A stretch of 64,000 nt of DNA, taken from the NCBI GenBank assembly GCA_045106475.1, contig JBGCEO010000008.1, positions 1 through 64,000 on the forward strand. Reading direction: 5' to 3'. Positions 50,805 through 59,450 of the stretch are shown piece by piece. The notes under the pieces are model-generated. The model was not told the origin of the DNA. It ran no database searches and saw nothing but the letters and a program-made list of their open reading frames with translations. The position numbers were made by a program, and so were the translations under genes. Source of the stretch: Granulosicoccus sp045106475. Its GTDB lineage: Bacteria; Pseudomonadota; Gammaproteobacteria; Granulosicoccales; Granulosicoccaceae. How positions within the stretch are numbered: position 1 is the first letter of the stretch; every line of letters begins with the position of its first letter.

Positions 50805-52595
50805 CTAATAAACTCGCTGCTTGGGTGGGATAACTTCACACTCATCGGTCAGCGTATACATATGAACTGGTCGGTAGTCTATCGAGACATTTGCACGCTC
50901 ATCCGTCCAGGTTAGGGTGTGTTTCATCCAGTCTTCATCATTGCGGTCTTCGAAATCATCTCTGGCATGAGCGCCTCGGCTCTCTGGACGATTATGTGCA
51001 CCATGAATGATGGTTTGCGCCTGTACTAACAGGTTTTCCAGCTCGAGCGTCTCGACGAGGTCGGTGTTCCAGATGAGATTTTTATCATTAACCTGCACAT
51101 CGTCAAACTCGTCAACAATGCCACGCATTTTATCGATGCCTTCTTTAAGGCTATCGCCGGTTCGGAACACGGCGGCATGTTTTTGCATAGTGCGCTGCAT
51201 GCGATCCCTAACAGCTGCGGTTCCTGTTTCGCCTTTGTTGAAGCGCACACGATCAAGATGGTCGAGTACAGGTGCTGTTGCCTCTTCGCCAAGAGGTTTG
51301 TGTGGAGCGCCCGGCTTGACTAGCTCTGCAGCACGTAAGGCTGCCGCACGGCCAAAAACAACAATATCAAGAAGAGAGTTACTGCCCAGCCTATTCGCAC
51401 CATGTACTGACACGCAGGCAGCTTCACCAATCGCCATCAGGCCGGGTACGACAGTATCCGGATCGCCATCTTTGAGAGTAACCACCTCGCCGTGATAGTT
51501 AGTTGGTATGCCCCCCATGTTGTAATGCACTGTCGGGATGACGGGTATAGGATTTTTGGTGACATCGACCCCTGCAAAAATTTGTGCTGACTCAGAAATT
51601 CCTGGCAGGCGCTTGTCGATCACGTCGCCGCCCAAGTGCTGCAAATTCAGAAAAATATGGTCATTGTCTGCACCCACTCCACGGCCGGCGTTGATCTCCA
51701 TGGTCATGGATCGACTAACTACATCGCGTGAGGCAAGATCTTTGGCATTGGGTGCGTAACGCTCCATGAAGCGTTCTCCGTCACTGTTTGTCAGATAACC
51801 ACCTTCGCCGCGAACACCCTCGGTAATCAACACTCCAGCCCCATAGATACCGGTGGGGTGGAATTGAACGAATTCCATATCCTGAAGTGGTAAACCAGCG
51901 CGCAGAACCATGGCATTGCCATCACCCGTGCAAGTATGTGCAGAGGTAGCCGAGAAGTAGGTTCGTCCACAACCGCCTGTTGCCAGAACAACCTGATGAG
52001 CGCGAAATCGATGCAACTCACCCGTTGCCAGATCCAGAGACACCACGCCACGACATACTCCTTCATCCATGATGAGATCGGTAGCAAAGTGTTCGATATA
52101 GAATTCAGCATTGTGTTTTAGGGATTGCTGATAGAGCGTATGCAATATTGCATGTCCTGTTCTATCGGCCGCTGCGCAGGTTCGCTGAGCGGCAGGTCCC
52201 TCGCCGAAATCGGTAGTCATTCCGCCGAACGGGCGCTGATAGATCTTGCCCTCATCAGTTCGCGAAAAGGGTACGCCGAAGTGTTCCAATTCGATAACGG
52301 CAGGCATCGCCTCACGGCACATGTACTCAATGGAGTCTTGATCGCCCAGCCAGTCGGAGCCCTTGATCGTGTCGAACATATGCCAGGTCCAGTGGTCCTC
52401 GCCCATGTTACCCAGAGCCGCGCTCATTCCTCCTTGTGCCGCGACTGTGTGTGACCGGGTCGGAAATACTTTGGTAACACAGGCCGTGGAGAGTCCTTGA
52501 GCAGCCATTCCCAGCGTGGCTCGAAGACCAGCACCGCCGGCACCTACCACTATAACGTCGTAGGTGTGATCGTGAATTTTGTATGCGTTCGTCAT
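50805..52595 (-). CDS. sdhA: Succinate dehydrogenase flavoprotein subunit
   Basis: A 596-aa subunit oxidising succinate to fumarate with covalent FAD. The N-terminal dinucleotide fold is VIVVGAGGAGLRATLGMA. The FAD-attachment His lies in RSHTVAAQGGMSAALG. The substrate site includes HPTGIYGAGVLITEGVRGEGG, and the C-terminal part has RPESRGAHARDDF. It is in the order sdhC-D-A-B. Confidence 0.98.
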   Translation of the reverse strand: MTNAYKIHDHTYDVIVVGAGGAGLRATLGMAAQGLSTACVTKVFPTRSHTVAAQGGMSAALGNMGEDHWTWHMFDTIKGSDWLGDQDSIEYMCREAMPAVIELEHFGVPFSRTDEGKIYQRPFGGMTTDFGEGPAAQRTCAAADRTGHAILHTLYQQSLKHNAEFYIEHFATDLIMDEGVCRGVVSLDLATGELHRFRAHQVVLATGGCGRTYFSATSAHTCTGDGNAMVLRAGLPLQDMEFVQFHPTGIYGAGVLITEGVRGEGGYLTNSDGERFMERYAPNAKDLASRDVVSRSMTMEINAGRGVGADNDHIFLNLQHLGGDVIDKRLPGISESAQIFAGVDVTKNPIPVIPTVHYNMGGIPTNYHGEVVTLKDGDPDTVVPGLMAIGEAACVSVHGANRLGSNSLLDIVVFGRAAALRAAELVKPGAPHKPLGEEATAPVLDHLDRVRFNKGETGTAAVRDRMQRTMQKHAAVFRTGDSLKEGIDKMRGIVDEFDDVQVNDKNLIWNTDLVETLELENLLVQAQTIIHGAHNRPESRGAHARDDFEDRNDEDWMKHTLTWTDERANVSIDYRPVHMYTLTDECEVIPPKQRVY

Positions 52596-52630
52596 AGTTA
52601 TCTGTCTGTCCTAACTGTTGTTGTTACGAG

Positions 52631-53014
52631 TCAGGCAGCGAATGCGATTCGCATGACTGAAAACACGCCTGTGACGCAGAGCGCAGCGCCGATGAACGTA
52701 ACTGCAATAATGGCGGCAGTTCGGGGGCCGTGAGAGCCTACGTAGTCCTCAATGACTACTTGAAGTCCTAGCCTTGCATGGAAGAATCCAGAGATCAGGA
52801 ACAGGATCATCACTATGGCACTGAACGGTTGCGACAACCATTCTCGAATTGCGAGGTAGTCCATACTCGGCAACGAGGCAATCGAAAACCCTAACCAGAG
52901 CACCAGGGGTATCAGCGCAATCGCTGTTAATCGCTGTTTCCAGAAATGGTCGGTGCCTTCTTTGGCGGAACCGAGGCCTTTTACCTGTGAAAGCGGTGTT
53001 CTGTATTTACTCAT
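52631..53014 (-). CDS. sdhD: Succinate dehydrogenase hydrophobic membrane anchor subunit
   Basis: A 127-aa membrane anchor with three hydrophobic helices. It has FFHARLGLQVVIEDYVGSHG, carrying the His and Tyr of the heme/quinone region. It overlaps sdhC by four bases (ATGA) and lies 35 nt before sdhA. Confidence 0.93.
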   Translation of the reverse strand: MSKYRTPLSQVKGLGSAKEGTDHFWKQRLTAIALIPLVLWLGFSIASLPSMDYLAIREWLSQPFSAIVMILFLISGFFHARLGLQVVIEDYVGSHGPRTAAIIAVTFIGAALCVTGVFSVMRIAFAA

Positions 53015-53403
53015 GCTGCTGCTGCCACCATCCAGGTTACTACTGACATGACAAGAGCTGCGATAACGCAGACATTGCCGGATTTTTTCGCTATCTCAAG
53101 ATCGAAGCCGTGACCTACATCCCAGAACAGGTGCCGAATACCGTTACACATGTGGTAGTACAAGGTGATCGTGAATCCGAAGAGCACTAGCTTACCGAAC
53201 CATGAATTGGCAATGCCAGACATGAAAGCATAACTCTCAGGTGTGCCAGAAGCACTCGCGATGAGCAGCACGAGAAGCACGATGGCCAGACTGTTGGCTA
53301 CACCCGTGGCTCTGTGCGTAATGGACAGATACGCTGTGAGTGGTAATTTATAGTGTTGCAAATGCGGGGAGAGCGGTCGCTTATCGTTCGAGGCCATACG
53401 CAT
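53011..53403 (-). CDS. sdhC: Succinate dehydrogenase cytochrome b556 subunit
   Basis: A 130-aa three-helix anchor that binds heme b and quinone with SdhD. It begins MRMASNDKRPLSPHLQHYKL, then AYLSITHRATGV, and has HMCNGIRHLFWDVG containing the heme-ligand His. The ATG at 53403 has a nearby GGAT site and gives the usual length; the upstream reading-frame extension is not conserved in the family. First gene of sdhCDAB proper, 58 nt after the SDHAF4-like gene. Confidence 0.95.
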   Translation of the reverse strand: MRMASNDKRPLSPHLQHYKLPLTAYLSITHRATGVANSLAIVLLVLLIASASGTPESYAFMSGIANSWFGKLVLFGFTITLYYHMCNGIRHLFWDVGHGFDLEIAKKSGNVCVIAALVMSVVTWMVAAAA

Positions 53404-53461
53404 GTTATCCAAAGTGTTGGCAGGCTGAACCTGCAGTGGAATTAGACTGTTTTTAAATGAT

Positions 53462-53713
53462 CTAGAAATCTGTGCAGCGACCCTTTTTTTCCCAGTCACC
53501 ATAGCGTGTTGGTTCCGGGCCATCTTGGCCGCCATGTTCACGGGGGCGATCTGATGGTAAATCATCGAGGGTGGCGGCCGCATTCTGAGCGACATGAGTC
53601 ACTGATGGCGGTGTGTTAGCCGGCGCAGCTTGGCTCGCTCCTGACTTAGGATCTGATTCAGGGCAAGATTCAGTGAGTTTTAAGTCCTGAGTGTCTTTTT
53701 CTTCTTTTATCAT
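53462..53713 (-). CDS. SDHAF4-like succinate dehydrogenase assembly factor (DUF1674)
   Basis: An 83-aa protein starting with ATG at 53713, inside a longer open frame. The last 23 residues, REHGGQDGPEPTRYGDWEKK and GRCTDF, match the DUF1674 signature of SDHAF4, which in eukaryotes binds flavinylated SdhA and helps it join SdhB. The N-terminal 45 residues are Ser/Pro/Ala-rich and unstructured. It is immediately upstream of sdhC on the same strand, so it is probably the first cistron of the operon. The family is best known from mitochondria and alphaproteobacteria. Confidence 0.87.
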   Translation of the reverse strand: MIKEEKDTQDLKLTESCPESDPKSGASQAAPANTPPSVTHVAQNAAATLDDLPSDRPREHGGQDGPEPTRYGDWEKKGRCTDF

Positions 53714-53836
53714 TGAATGTGAATCGTATTGAGAACGGCCAGCAATGCCATAGTAACAAGCGATGCGGGTACAATTCCTTAATTTGCGAGGATTATGCCG
53801 ATTTTTCAGCAGGATAAAGGATAGGGTCTTAGTCTT

Positions 53837-54925
53837 ATGGTTAAAGAATGGGTGGAAACACTCCGTGACAGTGGTATTAACGACGACATTGGTGCTGTGG
53901 ATTTGATCAATCAGGTCGATGCGGTTCCAACCGCTGGCGTGCAAATGGTTGATTTGTCAAAATTCAGGATCGTTGAGATCACTGGAAATGATGCATCAAA
54001 CTTCCTTCAAGGGCAGTTTTGCAATGACCTCTCGCAGGTGTCCTCCACACGAGCTCAGTTAACAGGTTACTGCACGCCCAAGGGCAGACTGCTTGCTTTG
54101 CCCATCATCGTAGGATTTGAGGGGGGATTTCGCCTCCTTGTTTCAAATGACGTTGCAGATGGCTTTATCAAGCGTCTGAGTATGTTCGTCATGCGCTCCG
54201 ATGTAACCATATCCGAGCGCGATGATTGGATTTGTACAGGAATAATTGCTGACGAGTCTGACAGTCTGGGAGCAGCAGCCCAGCACTTGGGTGCCCGTCC
54301 TTTAAGTCCACTGGATGCAGCAAGTAATGAGTCACAACAGCTTATCCGCTGGCATGATGACTTTTCGGGTGGTGCTTCATCACAGGATTCGCAGCCTGGT
54401 CGAGCAAGATTCCTGTTTTTGGCAAGCATTGACGATCAAACATCCATCTGGGCTTCTTCACCCGATCTAGACAAGCGATCCCAGGCCACCTGGCGTTTGG
54501 GCGACATCACTGCCGGTGTACCGACTATGGGAGAAGGCACGATCGAAGCCTTTGTACCTCAGATGCTGAACCTGCAGCACATTGACGCACTGAGTTTTAC
54601 CAAGGGATGTTATCCGGGGCAGGAGATAGTGGCTCGAATGCAATACCTCGGCAAGCTGAAGCGCCATATGCGGCTCTTTAGAGGTTTACTTGCAAAAGAC
54701 ACAAACGTTCCAGTAGCCGGGGATAGCCTCAGCGCCGGCGAAGACGCCGATGCGGGAACCGTTGTCGATGCCATAGCTTACGACCAAAAAGATCTTTTCA
54801 TTCTAGCTGTGACCAAAGTTTCGGCGAATTCAGCCGTATTTGCTTGGTCAGATACTCAGTTGCAAGCGATTGATCTGCCCTATGGGCTGCCATCGCTTGA
54901 TGAGGCAAAAGCTGATGCGAGCTAA
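53837..54925 (+). CDS. ygfZ: YgfZ/GcvT-domain folate-binding protein
   Basis: A 362-aa cytosolic protein of the YgfZ/IBA57 family that helps maturation or repair of some [4Fe-4S] enzymes using folate. The hallmark KGCYPGQEIVAR is present near residue 256, preceded by FVPQMLNLQHIDALSFT. It is divergent from the SDHAF4-sdh operon with 123 bp between the starts. Sdh is itself an iron-sulfur enzyme, so the linkage is sensible. The stop is 3 nt before the DUF2007 gene. Confidence 0.93.
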   Translation: MVKEWVETLRDSGINDDIGAVDLINQVDAVPTAGVQMVDLSKFRIVEITGNDASNFLQGQFCNDLSQVSSTRAQLTGYCTPKGRLLALPIIVGFEGGFRLLVSNDVADGFIKRLSMFVMRSDVTISERDDWICTGIIADESDSLGAAAQHLGARPLSPLDAASNESQQLIRWHDDFSGGASSQDSQPGRARFLFLASIDDQTSIWASSPDLDKRSQATWRLGDITAGVPTMGEGTIEAFVPQMLNLQHIDALSFTKGCYPGQEIVARMQYLGKLKRHMRLFRGLLAKDTNVPVAGDSLSAGEDADAGTVVDAIAYDQKDLFILAVTKVSANSAVFAWSDTQLQAIDLPYGLPSLDEAKADAS

Positions 54926-54928
54926 GGG

Positions 54929-55249
54929 GTGCCGCTGATCTACAGGGCCGCTAACATGGTCGAAGCTCAGTTGATCGTGGATGAATTAAAAGCAGGGGGC
55001 ATGCAGGCAAGCGTCACCGGGTCGTATTTGAGTGGAGCAATTGGCGAGTTGCCTCCCACTGAGGTTATCGGTGTGTGGCTGGAGCAGGTGCAGCATCAGC
55101 AACGAGCACGAGAATTAATTGACGAATTTGAATCGAGCCGTAAAAAACCGAGTCGTGACTGGCGGTGTTCTGCCTGTCAAGAATGGTCTGGAAGCGAGTT
55201 CGGGGCGTGCTGGCAATGCGGCCAGATACGCCCTTTCAGTGACCAGTAG
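54929..55249 (+). CDS. DUF2007-domain protein with C-terminal zinc ribbon
   Basis: A 106-aa protein. Residues 1-70 fit DUF2007 (RAANMVEAQLIVDELKAGGMQASV, proposed signal-transducing fold). The C-terminal 30 residues have CSAC ... CWQC, a two-knuckle zinc ribbon. GTG is the only possible start because an in-frame stop (the TAA of ygfZ) precedes it. It is clearly cotranscribed with ygfZ. Its function is unknown. Confidence 0.8.
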   Translation: MPLIYRAANMVEAQLIVDELKAGGMQASVTGSYLSGAIGELPPTEVIGVWLEQVQHQQRARELIDEFESSRKKPSRDWRCSACQEWSGSEFGACWQCGQIRPFSDQ

Positions 55250-55278
55250 GCCCTAGGTAGGATCTTGGCAATTCAGCG

Positions 55279-56178
55279 TTAATGCAATGATGCAAATAGT
55301 TTGCGCCTGTACTGCCCCACCAGCGGGTCATCACCCAGAACATTGAACAGGGCAAGCAGCTTGATGCGAGGCGCACCGTCGTTGTAGCCGGCATCGGTTT
55401 GAACTAGCTTGAGCAGGTGATCCATGGCCACCTGCACATTGCCCGCAAGCGCTTCTGCGATGGCCAGCTTGTATCTTATCTCGCTGTTTGAAGGGTCGCT
55501 TTCAAGTTGTGATTGCAGCACTTTTGGGCTGACACTTGAATCACTCTCTCTGGCAAGTTCCAGAATTCCGGCCAGTCGTTGCCCTTTAGGGCCTTCTCTT
55601 TCGGCTTCCGGCAAGGCCTTCAAACAGCTCTCGGCGGTATCCAGATCGGCGGTACTGATGCAAATTTGTCCGAGTGCCAGGAGTATTTCGGGATTTTCCG
55701 GTTCGTCTGCTTGAGCCTGTTGCAACAACTCACGGGCCTCGATGCTTTGACCATTCTCAAAAAGAGCCATCGCCGTGTTGACGCGATTGTCACCAGATTC
55801 TTCTTCTTCGGCTGATTCTTCTTCAGCCTCAAGTGCTGGCCCAACATGCGTTTCCAGGAATGTTCTTACTTCTGCTTCGGATAAGGCCCCCATAAATTCA
55901 TCCACCAACTGGCGGTCCTTGAACAGCTTGACAGTCGGCAAGCTTCTGATGCCTAGCTGCTGAGCAATCCCCGGGTGGGCTTCAGTATCCAGTTTGGCCA
56001 ACGTGAAGGCACCATTGTATTCGATGGCCAGTTTTTCCAGTATCGGCATCAGTGCTTTGCAGGGGCCACACCAATCAGCCCAGAAATCAACCAGAACGGG
56101 TGCTTGATCAGAGCCTTCCACGACCACCTGCATGAAATTTTGTTCGTCTAATTGAACAATATGTGGAGATTCTGACAT
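55279..56178 (-). CDS. cnoX: Thioredoxin-TPR co-chaperone CnoX (YbbN)
   Basis: A 299-aa protein with an N-terminal thioredoxin domain (FWADWCGPCKALMPIL, cis-Pro in RSLPTVKLF) and a C-terminal set of TPR repeats after an acidic linker EAEEESAEEEE. E. coli CnoX has lost the full CxxC motif, but here WCGPC is complete, so thiol-redox activity should be retained. CnoX protects substrates from oxidation and hands them to GroEL. It is convergent with the DUF2007 gene. Confidence 0.9.
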   Translation of the reverse strand: MSESPHIVQLDEQNFMQVVVEGSDQAPVLVDFWADWCGPCKALMPILEKLAIEYNGAFTLAKLDTEAHPGIAQQLGIRSLPTVKLFKDRQLVDEFMGALSEAEVRTFLETHVGPALEAEEESAEEEESGDNRVNTAMALFENGQSIEARELLQQAQADEPENPEILLALGQICISTADLDTAESCLKALPEAEREGPKGQRLAGILELARESDSSVSPKVLQSQLESDPSNSEIRYKLAIAEALAGNVQVAMDHLLKLVQTDAGYNDGAPRIKLLALFNVLGDDPLVGQYRRKLFASLH

Positions 56179-56374
56179 TAGGTTCTCGGATTCTTTAAGA
56201 TTGTTAGTTGGTCAAGTGTGTCGTCTTGTGTCGCTTTATTCAAGATCGGGCAGCAACTTTGTTGACGCATTTAACCCCTGAAGCGGCGAGTGGTTGCGCC
56301 ATACGCTACACTCAGCCGTCGCGCAATCACCTGCGCCAATCTCAATCTCAGAAGAAAAACTGAATAGTGCCATC

Positions 56375-58267
56375 GTGAGTGATAAATATACTGCTTCGTC
56401 TATCGAGGTACTCAGCGGGCTCGACCCGGTACGCAAGCGACCGGGTATGTACACCGATACACAGCGCCCGAATCATCTAGCACAGGAAGTTATCGACAAT
56501 AGCGTTGATGAAGCTCTGGCGGGTCACGCATCTGACATCAGAGTGACATTGTTCAAAGATGGATCTCTGGAAGTTATTGACGATGGGCGTGGTATGCCTG
56601 TTGATATGCATCCCAAATTGAAGAAACCCGGGGTAGAGGTCATCCTCACCACCTTGCATGCAGGTGGCAAATTCTCTAATGACAATTACCGCTTCTCTGG
56701 TGGGTTACATGGTGTAGGTGTGTCTGTGGTGAATGCCCTGTCAAAGAAGCTTGAGGTGTCCATTCGACGAAAAGGTCATGAATTTCTTGCCACTTTCAAG
56801 AACGGTAATGTGGACCAGAAACTGAAACCATCAGGAACCGTGGGTCAGCGTAATACTGGAACACGCATCCGTTTTTGGCCCGACAAGAAGTATTTTGATT
56901 CAGACAAAATATCGCTGCCTCGCCTCAGACATCTCTTGAGGGCAAAGGCAGTGTTGTGTCCTCGTTTAAGAGTGCGTCTGGTTGATGAGGCCAGTGGCGA
57001 AAAAGATGAATGGTTTTACGAAGATGGACTCATTGATTATCTGACCAGCGCGCTGCAGGGTTTTGATCGATTACCCGAGCAACCACTTTCAGCCAGCATG
57101 ACCTCCAGTACCGAAACTGCCGACTGGGCAGTAGCATGGCTACCTGAAGGTGGTGAGGGTGTTCACGAAAGCTACGTCAACCTCGTGCCCACCGCGCAAG
57201 GGGGAACTCACGTAAACGGATTACGCACGGGTTTGACTGATGCGGTGCGTGATTTTGCCGACTTGCGTAATTTATTACCGCGTGGCGTAAAAATCACACC
57301 TGATGATGTTTGGGACAAGGTCAACTATGTCTTGTCGGTCAAGCTGGAGGATCCGCAGTTTTCGGGGCAAACTAAAGAGCGTTTGTCTTCGCGTGAGTGC
57401 GTGGTATTCATTTCGGGTGTCGTAAAGGATCACACAGCGCAGTGGTTAAACCAGCATCCTGAAACCGGTGATCAGATTGCGGCTTTGGCTATAGCAAGCG
57501 CTCAGGCGCGTGCGCGAGTAGGTAAAAAAGTTGTCAGAAAGAAGCTCACGAGTGGTCCGGCTCTGCCTGGAAAATTGGCAGATTGCAGTTCGACCGATTT
57601 AAGCCGCACTGAGTTGTTTCTGGTGGAGGGCGATTCTGCCGGTGGGTCTGCCAAGCAGGCACGTGATAGGACCTTTCAGGCAATCATGCCGCTGCGAGGG
57701 AAAATTTTAAACACCTGGGAGGCTGGAATCGAACAGATTTTAGGATCGCAGGAGGTGCACGACATCTCAGTGGCTATCGGTATCGAACCGGGCTCCGCAG
57801 ATTTGGACAAATTGCGTTACGGCAAAATATGTATTCTGGCGGACGCAGACTCGGATGGTGCACATATCGCGACCTTGCTGTGTGCTTTGTTCGTTCGACA
57901 TTTTCGTGCACTGGTACAAGCTGGCCATGTCTATGTCGCAATGCCACCGCTTTATCGAATCGATGTCGGCAAACAGGTTTTCTATGCCGTGGATGAGGCT
58001 GAGCGCACTGGCATTATGGCCCGTATCGAGGCAGAAAAACTCAAGGGCAAGGTGTCGGTCACACGCTTTAAGGGGCTTGGAGAAATGAATCCTCTGCAGT
58101 TGCGAGAGACCTCGGTAGCGCCTGACACCAGACGCTTGATTCGTCTGACAATTGCTGATGGCGATGATACCAATAAGACCATGGACATGATGCTTGCGAA
58201 AAAGCGCGCCGGTGATCGCAAGAAATGGCTTGAAACCAAGGGTGATTTGGCAGATGTTCAGCTATGA
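56375..58267 (+). CDS. parE: DNA topoisomerase IV subunit B
   Basis: A 630-aa ATPase subunit that decatenates daughter chromosomes with ParC. The GTG at 56375 gives a protein of exactly E. coli ParE length, starting SDKYTASSIEVLSGLDPVRKRPGMYTD; an upstream TTG would add 27 non-family residues. GHKL ATPase motifs are EVIDNSVDEALAG, DDGRGMPVD and GGLHGVGVSVVNALS. The TOPRIM domain has LVEGDSAGGSAKQARDR and DADSDGAHI. It overlaps the MBL gene by ATGA. Confidence 0.96.
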   Translation: MSDKYTASSIEVLSGLDPVRKRPGMYTDTQRPNHLAQEVIDNSVDEALAGHASDIRVTLFKDGSLEVIDDGRGMPVDMHPKLKKPGVEVILTTLHAGGKFSNDNYRFSGGLHGVGVSVVNALSKKLEVSIRRKGHEFLATFKNGNVDQKLKPSGTVGQRNTGTRIRFWPDKKYFDSDKISLPRLRHLLRAKAVLCPRLRVRLVDEASGEKDEWFYEDGLIDYLTSALQGFDRLPEQPLSASMTSSTETADWAVAWLPEGGEGVHESYVNLVPTAQGGTHVNGLRTGLTDAVRDFADLRNLLPRGVKITPDDVWDKVNYVLSVKLEDPQFSGQTKERLSSRECVVFISGVVKDHTAQWLNQHPETGDQIAALAIASAQARARVGKKVVRKKLTSGPALPGKLADCSSTDLSRTELFLVEGDSAGGSAKQARDRTFQAIMPLRGKILNTWEAGIEQILGSQEVHDISVAIGIEPGSADLDKLRYGKICILADADSDGAHIATLLCALFVRHFRALVQAGHVYVAMPPLYRIDVGKQVFYAVDEAERTGIMARIEAEKLKGKVSVTRFKGLGEMNPLQLRETSVAPDTRRLIRLTIADGDDTNKTMDMMLAKKRAGDRKKWLETKGDLADVQL

Positions 58268-59316
58268 GTAAACCGGCAGGGGCAACTTTTTCTGCGGATT
58301 ATCTTTTCGATTCTGCACCCGAACCCGGCCAGCTTGGGTCTGTTTGCGCGGATATTGAGTGGGCCAGGCTGCCTTTGCCGTTTGCGTTGAACCATGTTAA
58401 CTGCTGGTTGCTCGGTGAACCCGGAGAGCAGGTGCTTGTTGATACCGGGGTTGCGAACAAAGGCACACTGGATCTCTGGCAAAAATCGCTGGGATCTGCC
58501 AACGGTGTTGATGAACTAAGACTGCCAAAACAACTGTTGGTGACACACTTTCATCCGGATCATATGGGTTTGGCCGGGTGGTTCAGCAGCCAGGGCGTGG
58601 CTGTGTTGGGCAGTGAAATAGAGGTTTCTGTATCCCTGCGTGTATGGGCAATTGATGACGCAAGTTATGGTGAACTCTACGGAACCTGGTATGCGGGTCA
58701 TGGTTTACCCCGCAAGGTAGTAGAAGCGGTAAGGAACAGTGGCAATCGTTACCGGGGAATTGTCCATGAGCCTCCATCGGAATCTCAATGGCGGTACCTG
58801 AAAAATGGTCAAAAAATCGAACTGGGCAATTTTGAATATGAAGTCATTACCGGTCGCGGTCACGCGCCCGATATGTTGATGCTCTATCGAGATGCAGATC
58901 ATGTTCTGATAGCCGCTGATCAAGTGTTACCCGCCATCACGCCTAACGTCAGTGTCATGCCTCAGCTTACGGATACCAATCCATTAGAGAGTTTTTTGCA
59001 AACCTTGACTGCGCTGCGCGAATTACCGGAGGACACATTAGTGCTGCCTTCTCACGGTCTTCCGTTCAAAGGACTCAGAGAACGCCTGGATTTTCTTGCC
59101 GAGCATCATGAGCACAGACTGGCTGACATAATGTCTGCCTGCGATCGCCCCATCTGCGCCTACGAACTATTTGATGTGCTATTTCGGCGTGAACTTGATG
59201 CACAGCAAACCGCTTTTGCGCTGGGTGAAAGCCTTGCACACCTTCGCTATCTTGAGCATCAGGGGCTACTCAAATCGGAAGTGCAGGATGGTGTTTGTCG
59301 ATTTATTCGTAGTTAA
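58264..59316 (+). CDS. Metallo-beta-lactamase-fold hydrolase
   Basis: A 350-aa binuclear zinc hydrolase of the glyoxalase II-like MBL superfamily. The metal motif is THFHPDHMG (HxHxDH), then GRGHAPDM and a C-terminal HGLPF. A long C-terminal extension after about residue 265 forms a winged-helix-like domain (ALGESLAHLRYLEHQGLLK), as in the LACTB2-type subgroup. The ATG overlaps the parE stop. The substrate is unknown. Confidence 0.88.
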   Translation: MSKPAGATFSADYLFDSAPEPGQLGSVCADIEWARLPLPFALNHVNCWLLGEPGEQVLVDTGVANKGTLDLWQKSLGSANGVDELRLPKQLLVTHFHPDHMGLAGWFSSQGVAVLGSEIEVSVSLRVWAIDDASYGELYGTWYAGHGLPRKVVEAVRNSGNRYRGIVHEPPSESQWRYLKNGQKIELGNFEYEVITGRGHAPDMLMLYRDADHVLIAADQVLPAITPNVSVMPQLTDTNPLESFLQTLTALRELPEDTLVLPSHGLPFKGLRERLDFLAEHHEHRLADIMSACDRPICAYELFDVLFRRELDAQQTAFALGESLAHLRYLEHQGLLKSEVQDGVCRFIRS

Positions 59317-59380
59317 GTAAGAATGGCTGTTGTGCTAGACAAGCACGGGCATGCCCGCGTAACATCTACGTAATCTAGGT

Positions 59381-59420
59381 ACGGGGAAATCTGGCTATCA
59401 CAGCAGCTTTTCCCGTTTTT
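59381..59420 (+). terminator. Terminator-like hairpin in the carA leader (candidate attenuator)
   Basis: ACGGGGAAA (59381-59389) pairs with TTTTCCCGT (59408-59416) with one G-T pair, then five T to 59420. It is 65 nt after the MBL stop and only 31 nt before the carA start. That leaves no room for a promoter in between, so it may attenuate carAB transcription, or simply terminate the parE transcript and be read through. A 12-bp palindrome CGGGCATGCCCG lies at 59346-59357. Confidence 0.65.
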
Positions 59421-59450
59421 GTGTGCGCACCACTGGAACCTCTAACGCCT

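Noticed and set aside
51007..51495. 162-codon forward frame inside sdhA
   Set aside because: Antisense shadow of a conserved gene; Ser/Arg-rich with no recognisable domain.
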